The notes: generated by a model from the sequence alone, not told the origin. A stretch of 64,000 nt of DNA from Coriolopsis trogii (GCA_020543525.1 JAHYIO010000003.1:2790001-2854000), one strand, 5' to 3'. Counted from the stretch's first letter, positions 32,432-45,300 are shown. A program made the numbers and translations.

Positions 32432-34604
32432 GACGAATAGCCACCTTCTCTGGTCATACCGCAGGGTGGACCGCGCAGTTGTTGAGTAGGGAGCTCCAAT
32501 GCTTGATGGTATGCCTCGTCGAAGCGATCAGAGGCAGAGCAAAGACATAGGTGTACGCCCGGCTCGGTCCATGAGGCTGGTCAGACCTTTGGGGGATGAA
32601 CCGATCTTCCCATGTGCTGCCCTCGCTTGCATCCATAACCAATTTCGCACTAGAGGACTTTCGGAACAGGTCCACAAGTTTCTTCATGGTAGGAAGTGGT
32701 TAGAATGATTATGTGGGGTGTAACCAATGGTGAATTCTACGCACCTGCGACACCTTGAACACGACACGCTTTGCGGCCTTTTCTGTCCCCTTGGGACATC
32801 TGCGGTGGTACGGGAGGGGCCTGGACAGTCGGGATTGGTAGATGGACTGCTGGAACAGCACGACAACGCGAATGAGATGGGAGGAAGACATGGCGGATAT
32901 GGGGACAGAGTTTCGGGTGGTTGCCAAGGAGAGAAGGGGGCACAGAGAGGAGAGGAGCTGTGATATGCGGGACACGAAAGCAACCATCCCCACGTTTAAC
33001 CCGATTCTCGGGCATCCAGATCCAGTCTGTGGCGAGACGACATCCTCTACAGACCCACGAGCCTGGCAGTTCCATGGAGGCAGAGCCGTCGCTACCAACG
33101 ACCCATGGACCCAAACAGAAGCCCCCCGCGTCACTTTGGGAACGTGGAACGTCACGGTCGCTGTCGACGCGAACTCAGAAGTGTCTGTCATCAGCAGTTC
33201 CGTCTTGCTCTGGAGCTGTATACTGTACTGAACAGAGGAGGCGTCTGATGACACCCGTTGTTGAGAGGGGCTGTCGGAGCGATCGACAGAGGGATCCTGG
33301 TCGGCTACAATTGATGCATACTATGGAAGCAGTTAATTGGGGAGGGCTTGTGAAGGTCTAATCAGGTACTCACGCCGTTTAGGGACCAACACGCATCAAC
33401 ACAGGTATTGCGTGGCCAAACAGGTCCATGGGAGTAAGTGCGGCCATTGATTCGTAGAATGCTCGCGTAGCGAGTTGAGTAGCAGGTCGTCGAACAGAGA
33501 ATTGGCATTGTCGCGCGAGAAGGTGCATGCATGGATGAGACCATCCCACATGACAACGGTTGTCGGAGGTTAACGGGGGGATTTGACCAGGGGCTTGCTG
33601 AAGGGGAGAAAAGTCTTGCAGCGACGTCGTCGTGTCCGAGCTGTATAGCGTGGCGAGGATGAGTGGTGCGTATGTTAGTAGAGAGGCTAGGAGAATGAGG
33701 AGTCGTCTCCCTACGGCCCCCTTTTTATAGGTCGAGGACTCGTACTGCTCTGAATCCGTTCGCATTCTCGAGGGGCTGAAAAGTTCAATGCGGCTTGGTT
33801 CGAGGCGCATCATGCAAACATTGAACGCACGAATGCATTGTCTGCGTGGCGATTTGTTGATTGCTGGGCTTGCATCGCTGGCGACAAGGGCTCATCATTG
33901 TCATTGTTTCCGTCTTTGGATTCGCCATGAAGAATGTAACGTAGCAAATCAGTGACCTTGCACACTCGATGCAATCGTCTCTTTAGCTGCATGTAACTCC
34001 AAGGGAAGCTTACGCACCTTGACTAGCTCGTTTGTTGAGATTGGTACTTTTGCCATTGTAGCGCATTCTAGAGAATCGATTATCAACGAGTGGCATGGCG
34101 AGACAAAGGCGATACGTACAGCATGTGTATAGAATGCTTGTCCGAGCGATTGCAAAGGGATGCAACGCTGAAAGGCTGGACGTCTAGAACTTTCTCACCT
34201 CATAGATTCCAAGCCGCCGCCACACTTAAGGATGAGCGGCTCGTCTTCAATATATTTGGCGGGCGAGCGGCGTTGTCTGCTTGTCGGTGAACAATCTCAC
34301 GACCATGGTGAGAAACACGAACTGGATCCGTCATACACAATGTACGGATACACACTTCACAAGAGCGTATATTGCCTGTCAAGGACTTACACATATCTAG
34401 GGGCCAAGCTAATCTCAGTTAGATCACAGTCATGAAGACAATTCATTCCTGAGGTGTCGCAAAAAAAGAGCGTAGCCTTCCGTCAAGCATTGGTTGGTTC
34501 ACTCCAACAACGTCCGATCTACACACATCCGTAAGCTTCGCAAAGAATTCAGCACGAATGAAGACACACAAGGATCACCGTCTCTCACTAGTCACCGTCT
34601 CCCT
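32432..34604. other. gene-poor stretch with unassigned ORFs
   Basis: The minus-strand ORF 32709-33254 (starting MSSDASSVQYSIQLQSKTEL) and the minus-strand ORF 33379-33813 (starting MMRLEPSRIELFSPSRMRTD, with one hydrophobic segment LLILLASLLTYAPLILATLY) look partly coding, the second like a single-pass membrane or secreted protein. At 33390-33560 a second frame (DGLIHACTFSRDNANSLFDD) competes. I could not close a full gene model, and the area may contain decayed genes. Confidence 0.3.
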
Positions 34605-36361
34605 TCAATCAAACTTCCGACCTGACCTGCCCACACCAGCTCTTACCCTCACCTTCCCCGACCCCGCCAACACACCCCTGACCCCAACTGCATCCATCTC
34701 GACCGCCTCCCCTTCCTCAATGCTCTCCACGCTGTCGCTCGGCACCCTCTGGTGCCTCCCTCCGACGTTGCGCCCCCCACCCCCACCATAATAGCTCGCG
34801 CTGGCCCCACCTCCGGTCCCGACGCTCAGGATGCGCACGATCCAGTCGTTCAGCCACATCACGAGCGCGAACACCGGGAACCGGATCGGCACAAGGGGCG
34901 AGGGGAACCGGACGGTATCGTCGTTCGCGCCTCTAGCAGAAGATGTCGGGTTGTACGGGTCCAGGGGAACCGGGCGTGCGTACATTGCCATGATGATGTA
35001 CTATGTACGTGGTGAGGGAGGGAGCGGCTAGTGCATGCGAGGGAGCGTACCGCTGGGAAGAATAGTGCAAAGAGCGCAGCGTTGGCGAGACTGCTGCCCC
35101 ACATGCATAACGCCGCTGATGGTAGCCCTAAGAGAACATTACTTTATTGAGACATTATACGACAGTCGAGAGTGAGGCTCCAGACTGACCGAAAGCAAAG
35201 TAGTAGGCCCAGCGCTCCTCGAGGTGTCGCACTCGCCTAGACAACGAGAGTCCCCGCGCGATCCAGATGAATCTGCCATGCGTCAGGGCGATGTTTCAAC
35301 CGAACACGGCCGATATAGAGCTCACTCGAAGCAGTAATAACTACACAGGGTGTGTCGTCAGCGCACGAGCATTCGCACGCGCAAAAAGTGGCGCGACCGC
35401 AGATACTCACGCGTCTACCCAGCAGAGGAAAGCGAACCCGAGGGAGGAGCCGATATACGGGATGTACGCGAGCGCGAAGGAGACGACAACAGAGGTGCCA
35501 ACCATGACGCCCCGGTACGCGGACGTGGCGAGTGCGTTGAGCATGCCGCTGTACGTCGACGGTGGCTGGGCGGCCGCGCGAGTGCCGTGTTGGAGGGTGA
35601 AGGTGCGTTTGGCTATGAGCGTGCACCATGAGCTCTATGAACGGCGACAAACAATGTATGAGCGGATGAACATGCCCATACAGAGTGAGCGAGGGCTGGC
35701 ACTCGCGTTTGGCGAGAGTGCTGCCCTACTGGTCCGGTTGAGTTGTACGATGGCTCAGTGATAGAGAAGCTGTATCTCATCGGGCGCGCTGTGTGCCACC
35801 CTCGATGATGTGGATCGTATGATGCATCATGCAGATCGAGCGCAACACCAGTGATTCTACGACCACAAGCATGCTGGGTACGGCATGGGATACGAACACT
35901 CACGTTGAGGTAGAAAGAAACTCCGACGACAGGTAAGAGCCACAGCACTTGGTAGAACCATCCAATGTTGCGGTGGAACCATCTCTGCTGCTCTCGGGCT
36001 AATGGGAGGAGCAGCCAATCAAAGAAGTAGATGGACACCAGCGACACGGTGTTGAGCATGAGTGACTTGAAGACATTCGAGCGGACCTCCGAGTCGCTGT
36101 ATGCGGGGGCATGTATGCGTCATTGTGTATCCTCCCGAATACATTCATCGCATACCTTGCGACGAGCCTGACGACCATGTCCCATCGAAACGCATCCACG
36201 AACCCACGCCCTGCGCATGCCAGCTGCAGCCAAACAGTCTCTTGGAGCGAGAGGAACGTTGGATATGAAGACCGTGACGATGTATATTGAGAACCTTGTG
36301 CAGGTTCTGGTGATGTTGCCGGGGTGTACTGAGGGCGATGATGGCGGGACGAATTGGACAT
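34605..36361 (-). CDS. EI24 domain multi-pass membrane protein
   Basis: The ATG at 36359-36361 opens MSNSSRHHRPQYTPATSPEP. Exons: 36156-36361 (to TFLSLQETVWLQLACAGRGF), 35904-36096 (SDSEVRSNVFKSLMLNTVSL, then two membrane segments), 35411-35612 (AKRTFTLQHGTRAA through YIGSSLGFAFLCWVDA), a 15-nt exon 35326-35340 (AYYCFE), 35190-35272 (FIWIARGLSLSRRVRHLEER), 35051-35127 (GLPSAALCMWGSSLANAALF) and 34608-35000 (ARPVPLDPYNPTS and an acidic/basic tail; stop 34605-34607). The YYCFEFIW and RRVRHLEERWAYYFAFGLP boxes are the EI24 (etoposide-induced 2.4) signature. These ER membrane proteins are tied to autophagy and to transport in the nuclear envelope/ER system. At least one small exon between 35613 and 35903, where a Trp-Cys motif is expected, is unresolved. 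Confidence 0.85.
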
Positions 36362-36884
36362 CGTGTCCGACGCCCAGCACTTGTACAGACGCGGCGGGGA
36401 CGTGCAGAGGATGTGTGCCATTCGGAGCGCCCGTCCTCTTTGTCGGCACTCGCCCACTCCAGAAAAGGAATGTATGGTATTCAACGCCGACGAGTTGCTC
36501 ATCAAGCGCAGTTCAGTGTCTCTCTGTGGTAGACCCAACGGCCTAGTCGTAGTGCAGCTCGACATATGTTGATCTTCCCTCACAAGTTGTAGGTGCCAAG
36601 CAGTGTCAAGCACCCCCGACGCATCTCCCAGATTACAAGTGACGATATAGGATGCGTTCACCACTATGGACACAACAACGGTAGATGACAAGAGACACGG
36701 GAGAGGAACAGAGTACGACTACGACGATGCAAAGTGTATGGTGGTGGTTATGGACGGAAACAACGAGCACAGTCTGACACAAATCAAAGCACAGCAGCAG
36801 TAGCAGCAGAACACAACGTCGGTTATGAGAAACAACGTCACTAGACAGGGTAGGAAACACCCATCATCAGGTGCACCCTCGAGC
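36362..36884. other. intergenic, nothing supported
   Basis: Short ORFs only; this holds the EI24 promoter and the 3' region of the BTB gene. A TTG/CTG-rich stretch lies at 36780-36820. Confidence 0.45.
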
Positions 36885-38502
36885 TTAAGGGTTGTTGACC
36901 TTCCACAACTGCCGCCTCCGCAGTTTGCGCGTGACGAGTACACCCGTCGATTGGCTTGCGCCCCCGCCAAACGCGAGCACGACAGTCTCCTCAGCGCCAG
37001 TGCCACGGGTGATGCCCTGCTTACGCAGTTCGATGGCGTCCTTCGCGAATTTGAAGCGCGAATGCGTCGATCCTGTACTCATACGGCATGTTTACATAAA
37101 GCTCCCAACCGACCTCATTGCAAAATTACTCACCGAGCTGGAACGCTGGCGACTCGACTGCCGCCTTGAACAGATCGAACGGTACGCGCGAGAACACCTG
37201 CAGGAGCGTCTCACGGCCCGCATCAGCATGCTGGCTCGTCCCTTCAGGCAGCGGCGTTGTCGGTGTCGCCTGCCCTCCGTAGTTGACCAAGTTTGGAAGC
37301 GTCACCACGAGGAAGTTGAAGACATCGTCGCGGAGCCGCTGCGCGTACGGCCCGAAGACCGCCGTGCGCATCTGCTGATGTTGGTCCACAACGGGAGTAG
37401 AGGACCCGTCGGATGGAGGCGACACCGACTCCACGAACTCGAGCCAAGACGGAAGCGTGTCGAGAGTGATGGACTGTCGACAGATTTCGTACGCGTAGCT
37501 GCATAGATCGTCCATGCGACCCAGAAGGCACGCTGCGGCAAGGACGCTTCGTGCATTTTCAGGGCGGACATTAGCAAGTGCATGAGCAGAGTAGAGGTAC
37601 GCCAATGCTGAATCAAAGGTGAGTCAATAGTAGTCTCGTCAGTCCAACTACGCACCATGATGGAAGCCCTGCAGACGTATTCACATCAGTGACATCCGAT
37701 ATAGGAGACGTCTGGACATACCTCATCGGTAATCTCTGGTTCATGGTCCAAATTAACGTAGATTATGTTTTGATTACTTGTTTGCGGTGACGTGGACATC
37801 AGATGTGCGAGGTATGGTGATCGAGACAATATAAGTGCGTGCAGTCGGTAAACAGTTCCGCGAACATGCTGCAGACGGACATGAGCCAACAGGCTCGCAT
37901 TTGACAACAAGATGACGCACCAGTAGTGTATCAGCATAATTCTGCGATAACGTGACGTCAGTTCACAGGAAGCATGTATTCGACACGTCGTACAAACACT
38001 CACCCCAGTTTGGAATCCTGAATGGAATAGATGATTGATTATGTCTTCGTTGTGTACCTGGTATAGAGGAGGAGTCCTGTCGCCCGAGGTCAGCATGAGA
38101 TGCATCTTGAGAAAACCCGATAGATAGGCGCCACAGAAATATTCAAAATGTCCAAAGCAGCATACGTTACGCCGCTCTAGCACAACGAGTGCGCCCCACC
38201 AACTCGCGCACAGTCTGGTCAAGCACGCATACGCGGCCTCTGCAGGCGAGCATACAGTACCGCAGCACAGGCACAGCGACACAACGCCACCGCTTACTTG
38301 GAAGACCCGACCGCCACCCTCGCCAAAGTCCACCGTCCACCCTCTCAAGAGCTTCAAAGAAATATAAGCAAGGCAACACTCACTGGGAATATCCGTTGGC
38401 AAGTGCCGGTGCGCTCGTAGATGCGCCATTATGATTTCCGTACGCGTCTCCTGTGCCAGGTGTCGCTACTCCGTTGCTAGGTCCGCTGTGTCCGTTCATC
38501 AT
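36885..38502 (-). CDS. BTB/POZ domain protein
   Basis: The ATG at 38500-38502 opens MMNGHSGPSNGVATPGTGDA, a Gly/Asn/Ser-rich head. Spliced exons then give YQVHNEDIINHLFHSGFQTG, NYADTLLHVRGTVYRLHALI, LSRSPYLAHLMSTSP, NIIYVNLDHEPEITDEGF and ALAYLYSAHALANVRPENAR, which is a BTB fold with its closing helices. The following SVLAAACLLGRMDDLCSYAY resembles a BACK-like extension. The protein ends RRRQLWKVNNP (stop 36885-36887). BTB proteins usually dimerise and bring substrates to Cul3 ubiquitin ligases or act as scaffolds; no Kelch repeat or zinc finger is visible, so the partner is unknown. Small exons (for example the five codons GFHHA joined across introns near 37650-37690) are supported by the frame. 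Confidence 0.85.
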
Positions 38503-39079
38503 CTTTTCAGGTACAGTCTCGTCGTTTGTGAGATTTTGAGAGGCACTGAGCGCGACGCGAGTGGGGAAAGCAGAGAGAGCTAGCCCTGCGGCAACTGCAG
38601 GAAGGAACTTGAAAGAGCAGACAAACGTCTTTGCCGCCCGTGCCACAAGAGAACGCGCAGTCACGAGATCACAAAACCTTACCAGCGTCACACCCGTGAC
38701 ACTACGAGGAGGTCACATCCGAGCGCGTGGAAAAACGGGACGTCGGGCCGACACGTGGGCGAGCGTGGACATGCAAAGAGACCGAAGCAGCCTCCTTGAA
38801 TTGACCTGGACAGCGATGAGAGACATACATGTACATCCGCCACCAGCCTAGGCCTGGCACCCGCAAATATATAGAGAATCGCGCCTAACTGTACCCCGCA
38901 TCGGAGCGCACACGACCTCGCACCTCCGTCGTCTTCTCAAGCTTGTCTACTTACCCACATCGCCATCAACGAAACAGGGAAGCATTCACATGCGCATGCG
39001 TAAGTACATGGATATGGGGTGGATCGGCTAATAGACGTATACGCGAAAAGAGCAAGTATGTACCCCGCATCTTGAGAGC
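38503..39079. other. intergenic, promoter of the BTB gene
   Basis: An ORF on the plus strand (38561-38851) is not supported by any motif. TATATAG at 38869 may belong to a promoter. Nothing else was seen. Confidence 0.4.
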
Positions 39080-41323
39080 TTATTGCCCCACACCCTCAGA
39101 CAACCATCGCACGAAGCTCTTTACGTCCATCACCTGTCCGTACCCCACCCCAGCGGCCGCCGCACCGGCAACTTCGGTTTCGAGAGGAGCCCCTGCCGCT
39201 GCCTCGGACGTCGGAGTCAAGGTCGGAGGATGAGGCCCCAGATGCTCGTCTTCTTCGGCCAGGGAGACCGGCTCGACGTCCATCGCCACAAACGATCGCA
39301 TCAGGTTATTCACGACTCCCAATTCCTTCGCTTTCGCGCCACAGAGCGGCGGGTACGGTGGGGGCGGCATGGAGTAGCTCGGCCCGCCGGCTGCTTCGCA
39401 GTTCAGCGAAAGCAACAGCGTCCGAGCACGGGGTTGCGGGGGTGTGGAAACGCGAACGTGTCAAGGGAGGAGCAGACCGCATAGAATGGCGTACCGGCGA
39501 GACCTCATGAGCAAAGGCTGGGAGGGAGAAGTCAAGACGCATACCGCCAACTGTCCCCGAGGAACCTTCACCGCCCAAGTCGTCCAAGGCCCGAGTCTCC
39601 ACCACGCCGGGCACGATCTGACACCAAAGGGAGACACAGCCAGCAGTCCACGGGGCCGACAAGACCCGATTGGAAGGCAAAAGAGAAACAGCACTAGTCA
39701 GCACCAGCATATACATTCGGTATGCGTTTCAGCACAGCACAGATGCCATTCCACAGACGGCCGGCTCGGCTGGCAGGCGAGCCACGGCTCCCCGCCACGC
39801 CCCATGGACCAAGGGGCTGCGGACACCTACACTGGCCCAGGGAACGCAGAGGAGAGAAGCACGCCCAAGCAGAGCGAGCGTGTGCTTGGTATGAAAGAAG
39901 GAGACGTCTGCTGACCATGTGCGACCGGTCGGAGGCGAAGTGATCCAGATACACGCCCGCGGGGATGACTCTGAACAGACTATTGTGTGGCCCATGTCGC
40001 GAAAGGCAAGTCGATACCCGTCGGCGTATAGCAGGTTGTGCGCACCATGAGCCGCAGCGGCCGATGGATGGATATGTAGATGGAGATAGGATAAGTCAGC
40101 CCTCGACTGCTCTCAAGACCACCGGCGCAGGCAACACCCGCGGGCCACTGGCACCTGTCATTGCCAGAGGCCAGGGACCAGGGACGGGACCCGCGCGAAG
40201 CGGGAAGGCGCAAGAAGGCGGGCGAGAACGTACCTCAGGTACCGCGCATCGATGCATGCGGCGAGCTTCTCGTCGTACACGTACGGGAATGTACCCGCGA
40301 CGTACTCTGCGACGTGCGTGTGTAGCCACCGAGGTCCCAGGTCGCGTACGGCGAGGTCCAATGGCCGACGACCGCCAGGGGATCGCGATGAACTGTGAAA
40401 ATCAAGATGGACGGCGGACCGGTGGACAGACGTAACAGAGACACATACGCATATGACATGCACGCCGGCGTACGCAGTAGCGGAGTGACCGGGCCCGTAG
40501 TGCAGACAGTTAATGCATCGTTGCATGATTCGCGCGTACGCGCAATCACCGTCAAGGGGTCGCAGCAAACATCCGAGTGTCAGCAGGTCAGTCCGATCAG
40601 ACAAGTGCAGCGATTGCGCGCGGGCGATGGTGACAAGCAGCGGGGAGAGGCGATAGAGGAGTGTGGCACGGTCAGTTCAGCCAACCAGAGAGGCATCGAA
40701 CGAGCTATGTAGGAGCAGAGCGAGTGAGGACTCACCTCGCCATGGGCAGGGCACGGCTAGCGTCGTATCAAAGTCGTAAACCCATGCCTGAGCGTGACCG
40801 CCCGGCCTCCCGGACTCGCCCTGCGAGATTGCCGGCTGTCCCTCCTTGTGGGGCAATTGCGGGGAAGGACGAGGCTGAGCACATGGACTCGCGCCCCGAT
40901 CCCTATCGGTGCCATGGGGTACATGTAGAGTCCCAGCGCGGGGTCCTGAGCCAAGGGGCCGCAGGACGAGCACGACATGGTAGTCCCAGACGACCACATC
41001 TTCGCGTGCCTTCTGGCTCCAAAGCGCAACCTAGTGGATACGATATGTGAGCGACAGTTCTCCGCGTTTGAGGGGCGAGCAGGAGGAGGTGCTAGTGGGC
41101 CGTGGCCGATGGAGGATTTGTCGAACAGAAGATAATAGATACGGACCGTCTTACCGCCATTCGACACAAAGACGACATATATCTCCCATGGCCAAGCCTC
41201 TCCGCGGGCCGAGGTCGTTGCATTCTCCGCCAGGAATGACTGAGCGAGCAAGTAGATATTTTCTTCGCAATAGCACGACGTATATATGCTCTCAGCAGGG
41301 ATGGGGGGTGGTAGCGGGGACAT
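39080..41323 (-). CDS. NTAQ1: protein N-terminal glutamine amidohydrolase (NTAQ1/WDYHV)
   Basis: The ATG at 41321-41323 opens MSPLPPPIPAESIYTSCYCE; the catalytic Cys lies in TSCYCEENIYLLAQSF. After an intron comes VALWSQKAREDVVVWDYHVV with the catalytic His, then WVYDFDTTLAVPCPW with the catalytic Asp, EYVAGTFPYVYDEKLAA, RVIPAGVYLDHFASDRSHM and PPPPYPPLCGAKAKELGVVN; the stop is 39080-39082. These are all the family's boxes. The enzyme converts N-terminal Gln to Glu, making proteins substrates of the arginine N-degron pathway. The stretch between LRPLGSGPRAGTLH and AWVYDFD (about 118 nt) stays open but also has intron borders (CAT|GTACCC and CTCAG|GCA), so it may be a retained-phase intron. 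The intron before PPPPY is unusually long (about 500 nt). Confidence 0.9.
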
Positions 41324-41991
41324 GGTGGATACGAAGAACGATGAACTGAGAACCTTGCATATGATGGTGTCCTGCGCGACGGGAACACTGGGATGTCTGG
41401 CTGGGCGATCGACAATCGAGGGATGAGATGGTAAAGTTTCTCTCTGTTCCGGATTTGACGCTCTTCGCAGACAATGTAGGCGGGTGCGGGTCACGCGCAC
41501 ACTAGTGAGAAAGGGACATGATGGATAGTGATTGCAGATGTGGGTAGTGTAGGTCACGGTGGGTGAGCAGATGCGAAGAGTGCGTAAGAAAGCAAGAGCG
41601 AGCGAAATGCGGAACCTGATACCCCTCCTAGCCTATTACCCCTGGTAGATATAAACACTATCCCTATAAGTACAACGCCGCGCGGGCATTTTGATGAATT
41701 CCAGGTGCGTCCCGTCGTATGCGGGCACTCAGACTTCAGACCTCGTCTCCAGCAGAAAAAAGCTCGGGGTGCCCTGCGAAGGCCCTCAAGCGCCGCCACA
41801 CAAAATTGTGGGTGAGTTCGTAAGTCGGTGATCTGCGGAGCCACAATGAGCACGCGGGAAAGACATTGACATGCAGAATGCAGAAGACAACGCGAGGGGG
41901 CCGCTGGAGCGGAAGCGGAGAGCCTTGAGAGGAGAAGAAAGGGACTTACAATGGGTATAGAACATCACATGGGGTATTGCAGGGCGTGACA
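41324..41991. other. intergenic, NTAQ1 promoter side
   Basis: Only overlapping shadow ORFs. It should hold the NTAQ1 promoter and the 3' UTR of the small gene at 41992. Confidence 0.4.
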
Positions 41992-42393
41992 TCATTGTGC
42001 CTTGCCCTGTCTGCCCGCGGGCACGGCGGGGGCGAGCGGGACGACGACCTGGTCGATGCCCCACGACGCCTTGCCCTGGAACGCATCCGAGAACTTCTTC
42101 TTGAGGAGGATGTCCTCGAGGTCCGGCGAAGAGCGCTCTGGACGGAATGGGACGAAGACAGGCTTTGGGCCTGAGCCGGACTTGGCTGGAGACGCGCGCT
42201 TGGGCTGAGGCGCATGCATGGGTGAGGTGGAGAGAATGATGGGCCCTTGCGCATGGCTCGAAGAGGGGGTCTTGGTGGCGGAAGGGGCCTGGGGGAACTG
42301 GGATGGTGGGGCGGGCTTGGGGAGGAGGCCCGAGTTGTTGGTGAAGGGGTGGGTCGCGAGAGGGTCGAAGGAGGAGAGGACGGAGTTGGACAT
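41992..42393 (-). CDS. small proline/serine-rich basidiomycete protein (133 aa, single exon)
   Basis: A complete intronless frame from the ATG at 42391-42393 to the stop at 41992-41994. It starts MSNSVLSSFDPLATHPFTNN and has Pro/Ser/Lys-rich middle parts, then the more ordered KPVFVPFRPERSSPDLEDIL with LLKKKFSDAF. The FVPFRPERSSPDL box looks like a short linear interaction motif and, as I recall, similar small proteins are predicted in other Agaricomycetes. There is no signal peptide, membrane segment or known domain. Function is unknown. Confidence 0.65.
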   Translation of the reverse strand: MSNSVLSSFDPLATHPFTNNSGLLPKPAPPSQFPQAPSATKTPSSSHAQGPIILSTSPMHAPQPKRASPAKSGSGPKPVFVPFRPERSSPDLEDILLKKKFSDAFQGKASWGIDQVVVPLAPAVPAGRQGKAQ

Positions 42394-45300
42394 GTTGGCT
42401 AGAAGGTGGGAAGAGGAGCGAGGTTGGAGTAGTGAGCTGGTTGGAGAGCTAGAGCGATGCGGAGGGCGAGATGGATTGGGAGGGAATGCGGGGGGTCGTA
42501 TTTATGTTGTACGTGGAGGAGGAGAAGAAAAGCGAAGCGGCAGCGGAAGAGGCAGGAGGGCTGTGGCTTCAGCCCGACCAGGCGGACGGGATCGAGGACC
42601 GGAAAAACCACGGCGGACGCGTTGAGGATCGGATATCGCGCATCACATGTTTACCAGTCGCCTGCATTCGACAGGAGCTGCCCAACCAGGCGGCCCTGGG
42701 AATGTCCCCGTTCGTGTCTGGCCGGATCGGCAATATCCATATGATATCCGCATCGCAATCTCGCATCGCTCTCTGCTCCACAACGTCTTTCCGCGCGTGG
42801 CCCATCGCAGATCTGTCCTCTCTCCCCCATTTTCCCTCTTGTTTCGCTACGCAACAATCACCTACCCACCATCCTGTGTATCCCCTAGGATTCCCCGAAC
42901 GGCCCTCGCCCAGGTTAGACACACGCTGCTAACGCGCCGCTAATGATCCACCAGCCGTCTCGAGGCGTCTCGCTGGCACTACCCATGAACCGGTTCCTAC
43001 TTCCTACCCCGGATTGTCCAAGCGTTTCGCGCATATTTACGGCAACAACACGCTCTCACAGTGCAGGGAACTTGATGCACGAGCGGCAGCGTGGACAGAA
43101 GCCCAAAGGCGCGTGTTCTACCCATGAGTTCATCGAGCGCTACTCCGTTATACGCGGTCAGCATGAAACCTGAGCTTCTCGTACGAGGGCCGTTCACCTC
43201 AAGACTCCCTATCTTGTCGAGGATGTCGCATTGGTCTCCTTTCTTGTGGCAGGATGTCCGGGCACACGTTGCAGTGGCTGCACGCAGTGTTACACGCTGT
43301 CTGCCAATGTCTTCGTTCGGACGCTCACGAAAGTTGCATGAGTACTACTCACCGATCAGCACCGTTCTTACATACGTATGCACTGATTCGTGTCGTGGTA
43401 CCGCGCTCTCAAGGCGTTCCCAGCAGGATCCGGCTGACGGATGGAGTCATAGATACATGATATTCGAGCGCAGAGCGGAGACAGGACGGACCTGGCTGTT
43501 CAACAACGTCGTGCGTACCGGCGCTGTACGTCTCACCCCGCAGCCTCCCCACCCGTCTGAGTAGGCGTTCGGGTCGCGAGAAGCCTATAGGTAAAGTCGA
43601 AGCGATAGTGCAAGAGGCCGGGTAGCCACGCTGTGGTCAGGTGCCCCCTCTCTTGATGTTGTTTTCGTAAACGGACGGACCAAGGGGCCGTATTCCTGAG
43701 AGATAATGTCTCACTTTACCTGTAAGGATACGGTCCATCATCCGAGACTTGACTTCTTGATTCCCATCCTCGACATACAGCTGTTGGAAGATGAAACGTC
43801 CGAGTACGTACGAAAACGCGGAGACCGGAGAACTTACCGTAGCGTCTTCTCGACGGTTTGCTTGGCTTGACCTCGAGTGGGAAGGAAGCCTGGAAGTAAT
43901 GCACGCAGGAGTGTGGGGTTCCGGCTTCTATGCTGTCGACGATGGGGAAGGCGCGCGACTATATGCGGTCGGCTTTGATCGGGGACTTCTCGAGCAGGAG
44001 CCGCGTCGTTCGACTTCCTCCAACTCAGCCCAAACGCCGTCTTGTCCGACTGATGGCACGTTACGAACACGTCAAGACGCCCGCGGAGCGCCGCGAATTG
44101 TGCATATATGGACCAAGTCGGCATTCCATGAAGCGAGGACTCGTACCGGACATTCCGAGCGCACGCGATGGCGTGGAAGTCGTTCTGTGGCACAGAACGT
44201 CACGGCACCCTCGCTGCTTGGGCGACCATCCCCTAACGCACCTCTGCTTGCACCCCATACGTCGTGCGCGACGATGCCGAGCCGCTCGGCAGCGCGCCGA
44301 CGTGACTGACGCTCCACCACTGCAGGATCCTAGGGTCAAGGATGGAGGTCGAACGATATTATGTGGAGGCGATGGAGGGGAAGAGGTGGTTATATCATGA
44401 GGCAAGTATGTCAGCTGCCGTCGTCTGTGGAGTTGCGATACTCACTATATGCGCAGATCAAACCTCCTTCCTAGTCGAGGGTGTGAACTAGGGCGATGCT
44501 ACGCTCGTTTGAGGTGATAGCGGACGCCGATGCTCTAAGGACGTGCCCGACGGGAAGCCGACCAGCACCGGCTTCTGTCCATGACCGTTGATTGTGAACA
44601 AGATGAGTGAGTACCGACTTTGGCTAGTGCGCCGCTCGCCATCCCGCCGGACCCCGCCCGAGGCCAACGATGACGACACGAGCCAGGACGATCTGCCCTT
44701 TCGAGCTCGCGGGAGGCCGAGGAACAGTCCACTGGGACGACGTCATCGAGCCTTTCCCGATATGCGACTGGCTTCGCTCGAATCGTCGATTGGCCGTCTC
44801 CAGATGCAATCATGCGCGAGGCCGACGCTCCGTCCCATCCCAGCATTCGTTTCTTGATATTCCAAGCCCGCGAAGGGCAGCGTACTCCAACCCAGCTTCG
44901 AACCCCGAAAACCCCTCCCGCGCACCCTTATCTCCTGCCGGTGCACACGAGCACGGTCGCGACTCTATCCAGGCGGTCGATCTGCCATGCTGGATGCGAT
45001 GCTGGTTTCCCAACAATGTGCGTTCTCCGCAATTGGCTTCGTGCTCGGCCTTCTTTGCTTCCTCTTGGACGGCCCAGACCACTTCCCTCTCCTTCTTACT
45101 CCTTGATGTGCGTCATTTGTACCTCTCCCTTACCCACCATGCTTATCTATTTGTGGGAGATCGTCCTCGAATTCACTCCGGAAGTTACGGAAGTTGACAC
45201 TGTCTGGACCCGATCCTTGATGCGTGATGATAGACGTGGGGCAGCATGTTCTCTTTGAAGCAATCTCAACACCGCGGCACTGACCATGACCCAAGATTTA

